From contig NZ_CP134399.1 in NCBI RefSeq assembly GCF_002968295.1, positions 682,001 through 746,000 of the forward strand: a stretch of 64,000 nucleotides of DNA, in the 5' to 3' direction. Below are positions 18,650 to 27,565 of this stretch, piece after piece (positions within the stretch are counted from its first letter, which is position 1; each line of letters starts with the position of its first letter). The notes below the pieces were generated by a model. The model made no database searches. It was not told the origin of the DNA and saw nothing but the letters and a program-made list of their open reading frames with translations. Position numbers and translations under genes: made by a program. This stretch comes from Mycobacterium sp. ITM-2016-00317 (GTDB lineage: Bacteria; Actinomycetota; Actinomycetes; Mycobacteriales; Mycobacteriaceae).

Positions 18650-20377
18650 CTACGGCGCCGGTTGCCGCCCCCGGATGAGTTTGCCCGGCCGGGCCGCGGT
18701 GGGAGCGCCGTTCTCGGCGATCAGCTCACCGGACACGATCGTGGCGACGTAGCCGTCGGCGGTCTGGTCGAGCCGGCGTCCGCCGGCGGGCAGGTCGCTG
18801 ACCACGACGGGCTTGTGCAGCTGCAACGCCTGCGCGTCGATCACGTTGAGATCTGCCTTGTAGCCCACGGCGATCCGGCCGCGGTCGGACAGCCCCGCCA
18901 CCCGCGCGGGAACCGAGGTGAGCTCGCGCACCGCATCCTGGACCGAGAGCCGTCCGGTCCTCCGGTCGCGCACCCAGTGGGTCAGCATGTACGTCGGAAA
19001 GCTTGCGTCGCAGATCATTCCGTAGTGCGCACCGCCGTCGCCGAGGCCGAGCACCACGTCATCGCGGCGGATCAGCTCGGCGACCGTGTCCAGCGATCCG
19101 TCGCGGAAGTTGGCCAGCGTGACCAGCAGCATCGCGTGCCCGTCGTCGTCGAGCAGCCGGTCGTAGGCCTCTTCCAGCGGGCTGACGCCCCGGGCATGGG
19201 CCCGGGCGCCGATCGAATCGGCCGGTGACGGTTCGTAATTCGGCGGCTCGCCGAGCGGGAACATGTAGTTCCAGGCCTGCGCGGCGAACATCAGCGGATG
19301 TCCGTCGGACTCCGGCTTGTCGTTCAGGATGCGTTCCCGCACTGCGGGTTTACGCATCAGTGCGACCCGATCGGTCAGTGGCAGCTCGGCGATCTCCCGG
19401 TACGACGGGTACATCACGAACGGATTGCCCGACAGCTCCAGTCCGAGCATCAACCCGATCGGCCGCGGGAAGATCTGTGCGCTGATCTGGCCACCGTCCT
19501 GGTTGGCCTTCTCCACCATCCGCAACGCGTCGAGGTAGAACGGGTCGCCGGCGTTGCCGATCGCCAGCGTGAACGTGACGGGCAGGCCGACCTGGGCGGC
19601 CACGTCGAACACCGTCTGCAGCACGGGCTCGTAATCGCCTGCCACCAGGTCCGGGACGAATTGGATCAGTCCGCCGCCGGCGTCCTCGACGCCGCGCGCG
19701 ATCGCCTCGATCTCGGCCCGGTCTGCGTCGTAGCTCGGGATCGGCCTGCCGCTGTGGGTCTTGTGCAGCGTGAACCGCGACGACGCGAAGCCGAGTGCGC
19801 CGGCAGCCACCGCCTCGGCGGCCAGCTTGCGCATCATCGCGAGATCCTCCGGGGTGGCAGGCTCGCGGTCGACGCCGCGCGCGCCCATCACGTACACCCG
19901 CAGCGGCGAATGCGGCAGGAACGCCGCCACATCGATGTCCCTGCGTCCGGCGTCCAGCGCGTCGAGGAATTCCGGGAACGTCTCCCAGTGCCACGGCAGC
20001 CCGTCGACCATGACCACGCCGGGGATGTCCTCGACTCCGGCCATCACGTCGACGAGCACGTCGTGGTCGGCCGGCCGGCACGGCGCGAACCCGACTCCGC
20101 AGTTGCCCATCACCGCGGTGGTGACGCCGTGGGCCGAGGACGGGGTGAGCCGGTCCGACCAGATCGCCTGCCCGTCGTAGTGGGTGTGCAGGTCGACGAA
20201 GCCCGGGGTGACCAGCAGGCCGGTCGCATCGATCTCGCGGGCGCCGTCCGCGTCCACGGTGCCCGCGGCCCCGACCTCCCGGATGACGCCGCCGGCGACC
20301 GCGACGTCCCCGGTGTACGGCGTACCGCCGAGTCCATCGACGATGGTGCCGCCGCGAATAACCAGGTCGAATGTCAT
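18650..20377 (-). CDS. N-acyl-D-amino-acid deacylase-type amidohydrolase
   Basis: A 575-residue member of the D-aminoacylase branch of the amidohydrolase superfamily. The N-terminal small barrel strand is DLVIRGGTIVDGLGG; the metal site is DLHTHYDGQAIW near residue 67, followed by GVTTAVMGNCGVGFAP, the hallmark of this branch. FASSRFTLHKTHSGRPIPS and LGDGGAHYGMICDASFPTYML supply later metal and substrate residues. The natural substrate is not known; several mycobacterial copies exist. The ATG at 20377 is 22 bases from the divergent VOC gene, with interlocked promoters. Confidence 0.85.
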   Translation of the reverse strand: MTFDLVIRGGTIVDGLGGTPYTGDVAVAGGVIREVGAAGTVDADGAREIDATGLLVTPGFVDLHTHYDGQAIWSDRLTPSSAHGVTTAVMGNCGVGFAPCRPADHDVLVDVMAGVEDIPGVVMVDGLPWHWETFPEFLDALDAGRRDIDVAAFLPHSPLRVYVMGARGVDREPATPEDLAMMRKLAAEAVAAGALGFASSRFTLHKTHSGRPIPSYDADRAEIEAIARGVEDAGGGLIQFVPDLVAGDYEPVLQTVFDVAAQVGLPVTFTLAIGNAGDPFYLDALRMVEKANQDGGQISAQIFPRPIGLMLGLELSGNPFVMYPSYREIAELPLTDRVALMRKPAVRERILNDKPESDGHPLMFAAQAWNYMFPLGEPPNYEPSPADSIGARAHARGVSPLEEAYDRLLDDDGHAMLLVTLANFRDGSLDTVAELIRRDDVVLGLGDGGAHYGMICDASFPTYMLTHWVRDRRTGRLSVQDAVRELTSVPARVAGLSDRGRIAVGYKADLNVIDAQALQLHKPVVVSDLPAGGRRLDQTADGYVATIVSGELIAENGAPTAARPGKLIRGRQPAP

Positions 20378-20383
20378 ACCCCG

Positions 20384-20393
20384 AATGTACGGT
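20384..20393. promoter_or_regulatory. interlocked divergent -10 boxes sharing one TA
   Basis: The ten bases AATGTACGGT read TACATT on the minus strand (20389-20384), six bases before the deacylase ATG, and TACGGT on the plus strand (20388-20393), six bases before the VOC ATG. Both fit the mycobacterial leaderless pattern TANNNT-N6-8-start, and they share the central TA. Two polymerases could hardly open this site at the same time. Confidence 0.6.
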
Positions 20394-20399
20394 GAGCCC

Positions 20400-20777
20400 A
20401 TGATCGACCACTTCGGAATCAACTGTGCTGACTGGGAAGCGGCGAAAGCGTTCTACGACAAGGTTCTCGGCGTGCTGGGCTACACGCGGCAGATGGACTA
20501 CCAGGTCGCGATCGGGTACGGCAAAGACGGCAAGCCCGACTTCTGGATCGGTGACATGAACGCCGGAAACGTTGCGGGGCCCAACCGCGAGATCCACGTT
20601 GCGTTCCAGGCCGCCGACACCGACGCGGTGCAGGCGTTCTACGACGCGGCGCTGGAGGCGGGGGCGGAGTCGCTGCACGCCCCGCGGCTGTGGCCCGAGT
20701 ACCACCCCGGCTATTACGGCGCGTTCATCCGGGATCCCGACGGCAACAACGTGGAGGCCGTCTTCCACGGCGCGTAA
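20400..20777 (+). CDS. VOC-superfamily (glyoxalase/bleomycin-resistance fold) protein
   Basis: A 125-residue single-domain protein. The opening IDHFGINCADWEAAKAFYDKVL and the second module GAFIRDPDGNNVEAVFHG are typical of the vicinal-oxygen-chelate fold, with metal-ligand candidates at His3 and the late Glu. Members include glyoxalases and ring-cleavage dioxygenases; the reaction here is unknown. It appears leaderless, with TACGGT six bases before ATG 20400, and is followed after 10 bases by the DinB-like gene. Confidence 0.82.
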   Translation: MIDHFGINCADWEAAKAFYDKVLGVLGYTRQMDYQVAIGYGKDGKPDFWIGDMNAGNVAGPNREIHVAFQAADTDAVQAFYDAALEAGAESLHAPRLWPEYHPGYYGAFIRDPDGNNVEAVFHGA

Positions 20778-20787
20778 CTTGGCGGAC

Positions 20788-21300
20788 ATGGCCGAAATCG
20801 ATGCCGCCCGGGAGCTGCTCCGCGATTCGTTCACCCGCCTCATCGAGCACGTGGACGACCTCACCGAGAACCTGACCGACGAGGTGGCCTACTACCGCCC
20901 GACGCCGGAGGCCAACACGATCACGTGGTTGATCTGGCACAGTGCCCGCATCCAGGACGCCCAGCTGTGCGACATCGCCGCCGTCGAACAGGTGTGGTTC
21001 CGGGACGGCTGGGTCGACAGGTTCGCCCTGGACCTGCCGCGCGACTCGCACGGCTACGGGCACACCCCGGAGGAAGTGGCCAAGGTCCGCGCCTCGCCCG
21101 AGTTGCTCGCCGGTTACTACCACGCAGTGCACAAGCTTTCGCTGGAGTACGTCGCGTCGGTTTCGGCCGACGAGCTGTCCCGGATCGTCGACGAGCGGTG
21201 GACGCCGCCGGTGACGGCGAGCGCGCGGCTGGTCAGCATCATCGACGACGCCGCCCAGCACCTCGGACAGGCGGCCTACGTCCGGGGACTGGTGCGCTGA
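20788..21300 (+). CDS. DinB-like (DUF664/mycothiol-dependent enzyme fold) protein
   Basis: A 170-residue four-helix-bundle protein. The three expected metal-ligand histidines can be placed in IEHVDDLTENL or TWLIWHSARIQDAQL near residue 51, and in DDAAQHLGQAAYVRG near the C-terminus. In actinobacteria this fold includes mycothiol-dependent isomerases and transferases, but no specific role can be assigned. It is the second gene of the VOC operon; the next gene overlaps or abuts its stop. Confidence 0.75.
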   Translation: MAEIDAARELLRDSFTRLIEHVDDLTENLTDEVAYYRPTPEANTITWLIWHSARIQDAQLCDIAAVEQVWFRDGWVDRFALDLPRDSHGYGHTPEEVAKVRASPELLAGYYHAVHKLSLEYVASVSADELSRIVDERWTPPVTASARLVSIIDDAAQHLGQAAYVRGLVR

Positions 21301-21341
21301 GGACGCCGATCCGGTGGTGGCCGCCGATCGGGCTGGCCGCC

Positions 21342-21872
21342 ATGATCCTGCTGGGCCTGGCGGTCGGCAAGGGGTCCACACCGGTCGACGACTGGTTCCA
21401 GGAACTCGGTGCGCAGCATCGGGAGCTCAAGTACCTGTTGGTGTTCACCGCGGGCCGGCTGGTGGTCGGCCTGTGCGTGGTGGTGTTCCTCGCGGCGCTG
21501 GTGCAGCGCAGGTGGAGGCTGGCGCTGATCACCGTGGTGACCCCGGCGGTGGCGGTGCTGGCCGCCCGCGTGGCCAAGCAGCTGTTCGGCCGCGTCAAAG
21601 AGGGCGGGCTGTGTTATCCGAGCGGGCACACCACGGCGACGTTCGTGGTGCTGGCGATGGTGGTGTTGCTGCTCGGCCCGAAAGTGTGGGTCCTCGTGGC
21701 CGCCGCGGTCGTCATGGTGCTCGCGGTGATCGGGCAGGCTGTGGCCTACCACTACTTCACCGACGCGATCGGTGCGCTGCTGCTCGGCAGCGCGTGCGTG
21801 TGCGCCGCCGTGTCCCTCAGCAGACTTGACACGTGTCAACCCAAGTGCGAGCTGGATCACAGCGGCCGTTAG
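21342..21872 (+). CDS. PAP2-superfamily membrane phosphatase
   Basis: A multi-pass membrane lipid-phosphatase-like protein of at least 176 residues. The acid-phosphatase motifs are KQLFGRVKEGG (motif 1, KxxxxxxRP-like but without the usual RP pair), YPSGHTT (motif 2, PSGH) and VAYHYFTDAIGALLLG (motif 3, with HxxTD and the nucleophile-assisting His). The start is uncertain: the hydrophobic segment begins before ATG 21342 with WWPPIGLAA, so a CTG at 21297 that overlaps the DinB-like stop may be the true start. The likely substrate is a lipid or isoprenoid phosphate. Confidence 0.75.
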   Translation: MILLGLAVGKGSTPVDDWFQELGAQHRELKYLLVFTAGRLVVGLCVVVFLAALVQRRWRLALITVVTPAVAVLAARVAKQLFGRVKEGGLCYPSGHTTATFVVLAMVVLLLGPKVWVLVAAAVVMVLAVIGQAVAYHYFTDAIGALLLGSACVCAAVSLSRLDTCQPKCELDHSGR

Positions 21873-21882
21873 CATTGGGGGC

Positions 21883-23414
21883 ATGACAGCGACGTCTGAC
21901 ACGACCTCGACCTCCACGACGTTCACCGGCACCGCCACGATCAGGAACCCGGCGACCGGCGGTGTCGCCGGAGAGGTGCGCTGGACCGACCCCGCCGACG
22001 TCGCGCGCGTCGCGGCGGGCCTGCGCACCGCGCAGCAGGAATGGGAGGCCCGCGGCGCCAAGGGACGGGCCAAGGTGCTGGCCCGCTACGCCGTCTGGCT
22101 GGGCGAACACCGCGCCGACATCGAGCGGCTGCTGATCGCCGAGACCGGAAAGTCCGCCGCGGACGCCGCCCAGGAAGTCCCGCTGATCCTGATGATCACC
22201 TCGTACTACGTGCGGACGATGGCGAAGGCCCTGGCACCCGAGGCCCGGCGGGCGGCGTTGCCGTTCCTGTCGATCAAGAAGATCGCCGTGCACTACCGGC
22301 CCCGGCCCGTCGTCGGCATCATCGCGCCGTGGAACTACCCGGTGGCCAACGCCCTGATGGATGCGATCGGCGCGCTCGCCGCCGGCTGCGCGGTCCTGCT
22401 CAAGCCCTCCGAGCGCACTCCGCTGACCGCCGAACTGCTGTTGCGGGGCTGGCTGGATTCCGGGGGCCCCGACGTGCTGGCCCTGGTCCAGGGCGCGCGT
22501 GAGGTCTCCGAGGCGGTCATCGACAACTCCGACTACATCCAGTTCACCGGCTCCAGCGCGACCGGCGCGAAGGTGATGGAACGGGCCGCGCGCCGGCTAC
22601 GCCCGTCAGTCTCGAACTCGGCGGTAAAGACCCGATGATCGTGCTCGAGGACGCCGACATCGAGCTGGCCGCGCACGCCGCGGTGTGGGGTGCGATGTTC
22701 AACGCCGGACAAACCTGCGTCTCCGTCGAGCGGGTGTACGTGCTGGAGCAGGTCTACGACCAGTTCGTCGCGGCGGTGGTGCGTGACGTGCAGAACCTCA
22801 AGATGGGCGCGGGGGAGGGGCACGCGTTCGGCGCGATGATCGACGACAGTCAGGTCGAGGTCACCGCCCGGCACGTCGAGGACGCGCTCGCCAAGGGTGC
22901 CCGCGCGCTGACCGGCGGCAGACGCGGGTCCGGGCCGGGCAGCTTCTACGAGCCGACGGTGCTGGTCGACGTCGACCACTCGATGGCGTGCATGACCGAG
23001 GAGACGTTCGGCCCCACGCTGCCGATCATGAAGGTCTCCTCGGTGCAGGAGGCCGTCCGGCTGGCCAACGACAGCCCGTACGGACTCTCGGCCGCGGTCT
23101 TCTCCAAAGACATCGAGCGGGCCCAGGATGTTGCGCTGCAACTGGATTGCGGCGGCGTGAACATCAACGACGTGATCTCCAACCTGATGTGCACCACCGC
23201 GCCGATGGGCGGGTGGAAAACATCGGGGATCGGCGCGCGGTTCGGCGGGCCGGAGGGTCTGCGCAAGTACTGCCGGATCGAGACGGTGGTCAGTCCGCGC
23301 ACCAACGTCAGCGCCGGCGGCAACTACTACAACAACTCCCCGCGGGCCCTGAAGCGGATGAACACGCTGATGACCAAGCTCGCGCTGATCCGCCCGCGCC
23401 GGATGGCCAAGTAG
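21883..23414 (+). pseudogene. aldehyde dehydrogenase (succinate-semialdehyde type), interrupted by a one-base frameshift
   Basis: NAD(P)-dependent aldehyde dehydrogenase. The first frame has IIAPWNYPVANALMDAIGALAAG and the cofactor loop FTGSSATGAKVMERAARRL, then goes out of frame near 22598 and ends at 22638. The second frame reads LELGGKDPMIVLEDAD (catalytic Glu), then NAGQTCVSVERVYV (catalytic Cys), EETFGPTLPIMKV and PMGGWKTSGIGARFG, to 23414. Adding one base between 22598 and 22599 gives one 510-residue protein with every catalytic motif. Either a fresh pseudogene or a sequencing error. TAGCAT lies seven bases before ATG 21883 (leaderless pattern). Confidence 0.85.
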
Positions 23415-23432
23415 CGACGGTAAGTTCGACTA

Positions 23433-23475
23433 CGACACCAAGGACACGACACCAAGGGCACGACACCAAGGGCCA
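23433..23475 (+). repeat. 14-base tandem repeat, three units
   Basis: Three head-to-tail copies of CGACACCAAGGRCA (23433-23446, 23447-23460 and 23461-23475, the last with an extra C) in the gap between the aldehyde dehydrogenase and the next membrane-protein gene. Probably slippage-derived; no symmetry within the unit. Confidence 0.8.
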
Positions 23476-23527
23476 CGCGCTTTCCGACCGACCGGGAAAG
23501 GACGCGCCCGGACAGGAGGATGCGTCC

Positions 23528-24412
23528 GTGCGTTTTCTCGCCGCGCTGCTGTTGTGGCTGCTCGCGACGATCGCGCTGGCCGCCGCGGTGCCTGCGGGGT
23601 GGGCGCAGACGCACCTCGTCGACGAGGACGGCTACGCCGCGTTGGCTGCGTCGGCGGCCCGGGACGCGCGGCTGCAGGACGCCATGGCCGCCGAGCTGAC
23701 CACCCAGGTCGTCGCGCTCGGCGCCGACAACGGCTACACGCTCAACCCGGGGCTGGTTCGGCAGGTCGCGGACTCCTACACCCGCAACGCGGGCTTTCCC
23801 GGGCAGTTCGCGCAGGCCAACCGCATCGCGCACCGGTGGATGTTCACCGGCGCCGTGCCCAGCGGGAACTCCACCGACCAGTGGCTGATCGACGTCGCCC
23901 CGATGGTGTCCGATCCGTCGTTCTCCGCCACGCTCGGCACGCTCGACCTGCAGGTGCCGCCGACGCTGACCGTGCCGATCACCGTGGACACCCCCGAGTT
24001 GCAGCCGGGCAAGCTGCGCTGGCTGGCCACCTGGGGCCCGTGGGCCAGTATCGGCACCGCCGCGCTCACCGCCGTGTTCGCGCTGCTGACGCTGGCCGCG
24101 GCCAGGTCGCGGGGTAAAGCGCTCACCGCTCTCGGCGTGTCGGCGCTGCTCGTCGGGGCCGCCGGATGGGCGGCCATCGAGGTCGGCGGCCGTTACGTCG
24201 ACGCCGCACTGAACCGCACCACCGGAGACATCCGGACCGTCGCCGAGGTGATGGTGGCCCACGCCGAGGCCAGCCTGCACCAATGGCTGAACTACACCTT
24301 GCTGGCCGGTGGCGGGCTGGTGGTCGTCGGGGTGCTTGCAGCGGTGATCGGCGGCGCGCTGCGCCGGCCTACAGGCGGTCCATCGCCCGTGACAGCGCCG
24401 CGCTCTCCATAA
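23528..24412 (+). CDS. membrane protein of unknown function, four transmembrane segments
   Basis: 294 residues from GTG 23528, which has an AGGAGG site 11 bases upstream. An N-terminal signal-anchor (FLAALLLWLLATIALAAAVPAGWA) leads to an extracytoplasmic domain of about 130 residues with ADNGYTLNPGLVRQVADSYT and QVPPTLTVPITVDTPELQPG. Helices follow at WASIGTAALTAVFALLTLAAA, TALGVSALLVGAAGWAAIEV and YTLLAGGGLVVVGVLAAVIGG. Related membrane proteins occur in other mycobacteria. No enzyme motif is visible. Its 3' end overlaps a small convergent ORF. Confidence 0.75.
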   Translation: MRFLAALLLWLLATIALAAAVPAGWAQTHLVDEDGYAALAASAARDARLQDAMAAELTTQVVALGADNGYTLNPGLVRQVADSYTRNAGFPGQFAQANRIAHRWMFTGAVPSGNSTDQWLIDVAPMVSDPSFSATLGTLDLQVPPTLTVPITVDTPELQPGKLRWLATWGPWASIGTAALTAVFALLTLAAARSRGKALTALGVSALLVGAAGWAAIEVGGRYVDAALNRTTGDIRTVAEVMVAHAEASLHQWLNYTLLAGGGLVVVGVLAAVIGGALRRPTGGPSPVTAPRSP

Positions 24413-24524
24413 ACGAAAGATGGTGCGGGTGTCCGTGTACGTCCCAGTCGGTCCGGACGCGGCGCGGATGACGGCTCCGCCAGTGCACCAGCGCGTCGAC
24501 CCGGGCAGGCATGGTGATCGTCAT
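24369..24524 (-). CDS. small hypothetical protein, 51 aa
   Basis: ATG 24524 is preceded by GAGGGGAGAA, a strong ribosome-binding site at the right distance, and opens a 51-residue basic, His-rich frame (MTITMPARVDALVHWRSRHP, later DWDVHGHPHHLSFMESAAL) ending at TAG 24371-24369. Its last 44 bases overlap the end of the convergent membrane-protein gene. No family is recognised. The good ribosome-binding site and coding-like composition support a real gene. Confidence 0.5.
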   Translation of the reverse strand: MTITMPARVDALVHWRSRHPRRVRTDWDVHGHPHHLSFMESAALSRAMDRL

Positions 24525-24625
24525 GGTCGTTCTCCCCTCGATCAATGCTCACCCGAATCGTCGCGCGGCCCCGAGGCGCCGACATCAGTAGCGCGATACT
24601 TAACTCGGCCGCCCGCGGCCACGTG

Positions 24626-27241
24626 CTACTCGGGAAAGGGCGGACGCTTCAGGCGGTCCAGCAGCCCGGCGAGTTCGTCACGGCAGGTGGTGCCCGTCTT
24701 GGCCATCGCGTTGTAGACGTGACTTTCCACCGTGCGCACCGACAGCTGGAGGCGGTCGGCAATCTCCCGGTTGGACATCGGTTCGCCGAGCAGCATCACG
24801 ATCTCGCGTTCGCGATCGGTGAGCGGGAGCCGTGCGACAGCCTGCTGCAACGCGGGCGTGCAGACCCGGACGATCCCGGCCAGCGCCTCGGCCCGGGCGG
24901 AACAGCGCAACGCCGACCCGCGCAGGCTCTGCCTGCGGAAGTGCACCGCGGCATAGGCCGAGGCGTCGACGGCGGCGACCAGGTCGCCCATTTCTTCGAA
25001 ACTTCTTGACAGAGATTCCAGTTCCGGCGAGTCGGCGCAGCCCAGTGCGGTGGCGAACCGACGCGCGAGCTCGACGCGCGGACCCTCGACGAGCCCGCCG
25101 AGTTCACCCAGGCGTTCGGCGGTGGTGGCGTCGCCGAACTGCGCGGCGGTCTGCAGGCACAGCACCTCGGCTGCGTACTGGCCGCGTCGGCCCGCTGTTT
25201 CGGCTGCCGTCCGGACAATCTGCACGGCTTCGCTGACCGCGCCGTGACAGCAGGCGACCCAACCGCCGGCGATCGCCAGCGCATAGTCGAGATGGCGCCA
25301 ACTCGGGTGGAAGAACACGTCCAGACTCTCGAGAGCGGCAGTGGCCTGTTCGGTCGATCCGCGCATGGCCAGCGCGGTCGTCAATACGATGCGATAGCGA
25401 TATCCGAAGCCGCCGAACGAATTCCATGTGGCCGGGCGCTGGACCACCGGTGCGAGCAGTGCGCACGCCCGGTCGGCCCTGCCTGCGGCAAGGGCGGCCT
25501 GGGCGCTCACCGCGACCGCGGCCTGACCGAACGGAGATCCTGGCGACGTCATCGCCTGCTCGCGCATACGCACCGCGACATCCTCGGCATCGGTGACCCG
25601 GCCGGCCAACACCAGGGCGGTGACGTGTGCGTCGGCGATCAGAACGAACGCCCGGACCGGGATCGGGTAGCCGGCTTCGGAGGTCACGACCGCGTCAGCG
25701 GTATGACCGGCCTCCCCGTGCGCGACCGCGATCGCCCACATCGTCAGCCTGCGCTGGAAATCATCGGGCAAATCGGCGAGGTCGAACCTTCCGGCACACT
25801 CGAGCGCCGCGGCGGGGGCGCCCATGGCCGCCCAGTACACGCACCGGGAAGCGTTGAGCGACGGATGTTCTGGGATCGATTCGACCGCGATGTCGTTCAC
25901 CAACTGCCTGGCCCGCTGGGGCCGGGACAGCGTGAACAACAGATTGGCCGCCCGCAGAAATGTCAACCGGCCCCGGTCGGTCGGGCTGAGAGCAGACGAA
26001 TCAACCTCGGCCAGCAGTGATTCAGCCTCGTCGCCGGAACCGAGGCAGGACAGCACGAACGCTCGGACGATACGGGCTTCGGATCCGCCAGCGGCCCTGA
26101 CGGCCGCCGCTGAGAGCCTGTCGGCAAGCGGCAGGTTCAGCATCCATGCCGCGCCGCGGGCGGCATCGAGCAGGAGGCCCACGTCGGGTGGCAGATCGGA
26201 GTCCAGGCTGAGCGTCCCCCGGCGCACCATGACGTGGATGTCGTCCCGGTGTTCCGGTGCCGCCAGTTCGGTGGCCACCAGCCCTCGCAGCCGGCGCAGC
26301 GTCGTCCGCGGCGCCCGGCCCCGGCGTACCTCGCCGTAGAGCGGATGGGCCAGCCGGACCTCGACCACGCCGTCGCCGGGCGTGAACGAGATCAGACCAC
26401 GCCGGTCAGCCTCCTCGACCGCGGTCGCGGCGGTGAGCCGGGTCAGCGACCGCAGCTCGATGGGCTCGCCCACGGCCAGGACGTCGAGGACCGCGCTGAC
26501 CGCGTCCGGCAACCCGCCCAGGCGCGCCTCGACCACCTCCACCAGGCGCGGCGGGATCACCGCGTCGCCGTGCCAGCACCAGATGCGGTCACGGACCGCG
26601 AGCCGGCCGTCGGCCACCTCTTGTTCGACGATGTTGCGCAGATAAAGCGGATTTCCCCGGGTCAGTGCCCACAGCCGGTCCCCGACGTCCGGGCCGAGCG
26701 GGCCGCCGAGGACCGCTGAGACCAAAGTCGCGGTCGCGGACGCAGACAGCGGGCCGACGTCCAGATGGTCGAGTTCGCCGCCCTTCCACAATTCGTGTGT
26801 CGCGGCCGGCACGGGTTCGTCGTCGCGCACGGTCAAGACGACCTTGGCCGATCCACGCTGGATGATCTGGTGCACGACCACCGTGGACAGGTCGTCGAGC
26901 AGCGGCGCGTCGTCGACGCCGACGACCACCGGCGCACCGTCTGGTGACGTGGTCAGTGCCGCGACGACGTCGTGGACGAGCTGCAGGCTGTCGTTCCCGG
27001 ATGACCGGGCCCACGGGGTCAGCGCGCCGAGCGGCAGCCTGCGGGCCGCCGAGGTGCCGACCACCCAGTGCACCCGCCACCCGCGGGCGCCGAAGGACGT
27101 GAGTGCGTCCCGGGCGATACGGCTCTTGCCGACGCCTGCGGACCCGCTTACCACGATGCCCGCCGACGCGGAATCCACCAGCGCGGCTTCGATCTGTCGC
27201 GTCAGTCCGGTCCGGCCGGTCAGCGGCCAGGTCAACCGCAT
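24626..27241 (-). CDS. large ATP-binding LuxR regulator (LAL/MalT-like)
   Basis: An 871-residue signal-transduction ATPase. An N-terminal AAA/STAND ATPase has Walker A VVSGSAGVGKSRIARD near residue 33 and the Walker B stretch PVVVGVDDAPLLDDL. A long TPR-like helical middle follows, and a C-terminal LuxR helix-turn-helix reads LTDREREIVMLLGEPMSNREIADRLQLSVRTVESHVYNAMAKTG. Such regulators switch on neighbouring catabolic or secondary-metabolite genes when a ligand loads the TPR region. The target here is unknown. TACGCT seven bases before the ATG suggests a leaderless transcript. Confidence 0.88.
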   Translation of the reverse strand: MRLTWPLTGRTGLTRQIEAALVDSASAGIVVSGSAGVGKSRIARDALTSFGARGWRVHWVVGTSAARRLPLGALTPWARSSGNDSLQLVHDVVAALTTSPDGAPVVVGVDDAPLLDDLSTVVVHQIIQRGSAKVVLTVRDDEPVPAATHELWKGGELDHLDVGPLSASATATLVSAVLGGPLGPDVGDRLWALTRGNPLYLRNIVEQEVADGRLAVRDRIWCWHGDAVIPPRLVEVVEARLGGLPDAVSAVLDVLAVGEPIELRSLTRLTAATAVEEADRRGLISFTPGDGVVEVRLAHPLYGEVRRGRAPRTTLRRLRGLVATELAAPEHRDDIHVMVRRGTLSLDSDLPPDVGLLLDAARGAAWMLNLPLADRLSAAAVRAAGGSEARIVRAFVLSCLGSGDEAESLLAEVDSSALSPTDRGRLTFLRAANLLFTLSRPQRARQLVNDIAVESIPEHPSLNASRCVYWAAMGAPAAALECAGRFDLADLPDDFQRRLTMWAIAVAHGEAGHTADAVVTSEAGYPIPVRAFVLIADAHVTALVLAGRVTDAEDVAVRMREQAMTSPGSPFGQAAVAVSAQAALAAGRADRACALLAPVVQRPATWNSFGGFGYRYRIVLTTALAMRGSTEQATAALESLDVFFHPSWRHLDYALAIAGGWVACCHGAVSEAVQIVRTAAETAGRRGQYAAEVLCLQTAAQFGDATTAERLGELGGLVEGPRVELARRFATALGCADSPELESLSRSFEEMGDLVAAVDASAYAAVHFRRQSLRGSALRCSARAEALAGIVRVCTPALQQAVARLPLTDREREIVMLLGEPMSNREIADRLQLSVRTVESHVYNAMAKTGTTCRDELAGLLDRLKRPPFPE

Positions 27242-27353
27242 ACGGCTCAGCGTAGGAGCCCGATGCGCGCGAGATAAGGGGGTCTCGGGTCCGGAAATGT
27301 AGGTACTCCGCTACTGATGTCCAGGGTCCCGCGCACAGCAACGATGGAATCCG

Positions 27354-27565
27354 TGAGCACCGATTCGGCTACGACGCGTGTGCTGCCAACCGTTTTCGAC
27401 GCCGCACTGCCGACGCTGGCTTATGACGACGTGGGGGACCCGGCGCGATCATGATCGGCGACCACGGACCGGAGGTGCTCAGCTATCAGGAGGTGCAAAG
27501 TGGGCCGCGCGCCCCGGGGGACGCGAGGTGTTTCTGTCCGCACAGGGATCGCGTCCGGGCTGGGC
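27354..27565 (+). pseudogene. cytochrome P450 N-terminal remnant
   Basis: GTG 27354 opens a frame with TTRVLPTVFDAALPTLAYDDVGDPA, the usual N-terminus of a mycobacterial P450 subgroup. It then jumps frame to IGDHGPEVLSYQEV and again to GVSVRTGIASGLGL, all three in P450 order, with about 15-20 residues lost between the first two. Nothing of the heme-binding end remains, because the next gene (minus strand) abuts at 27566. The 112 bases before it (27242-27353) hold the LuxR promoter. Confidence 0.65.

Noticed and set aside
23433..23475. Possible CRISPR-like array in the 14-base tandem units
   Set aside because: Units are directly adjacent with no spacers and only three copies; it is a simple tandem repeat.
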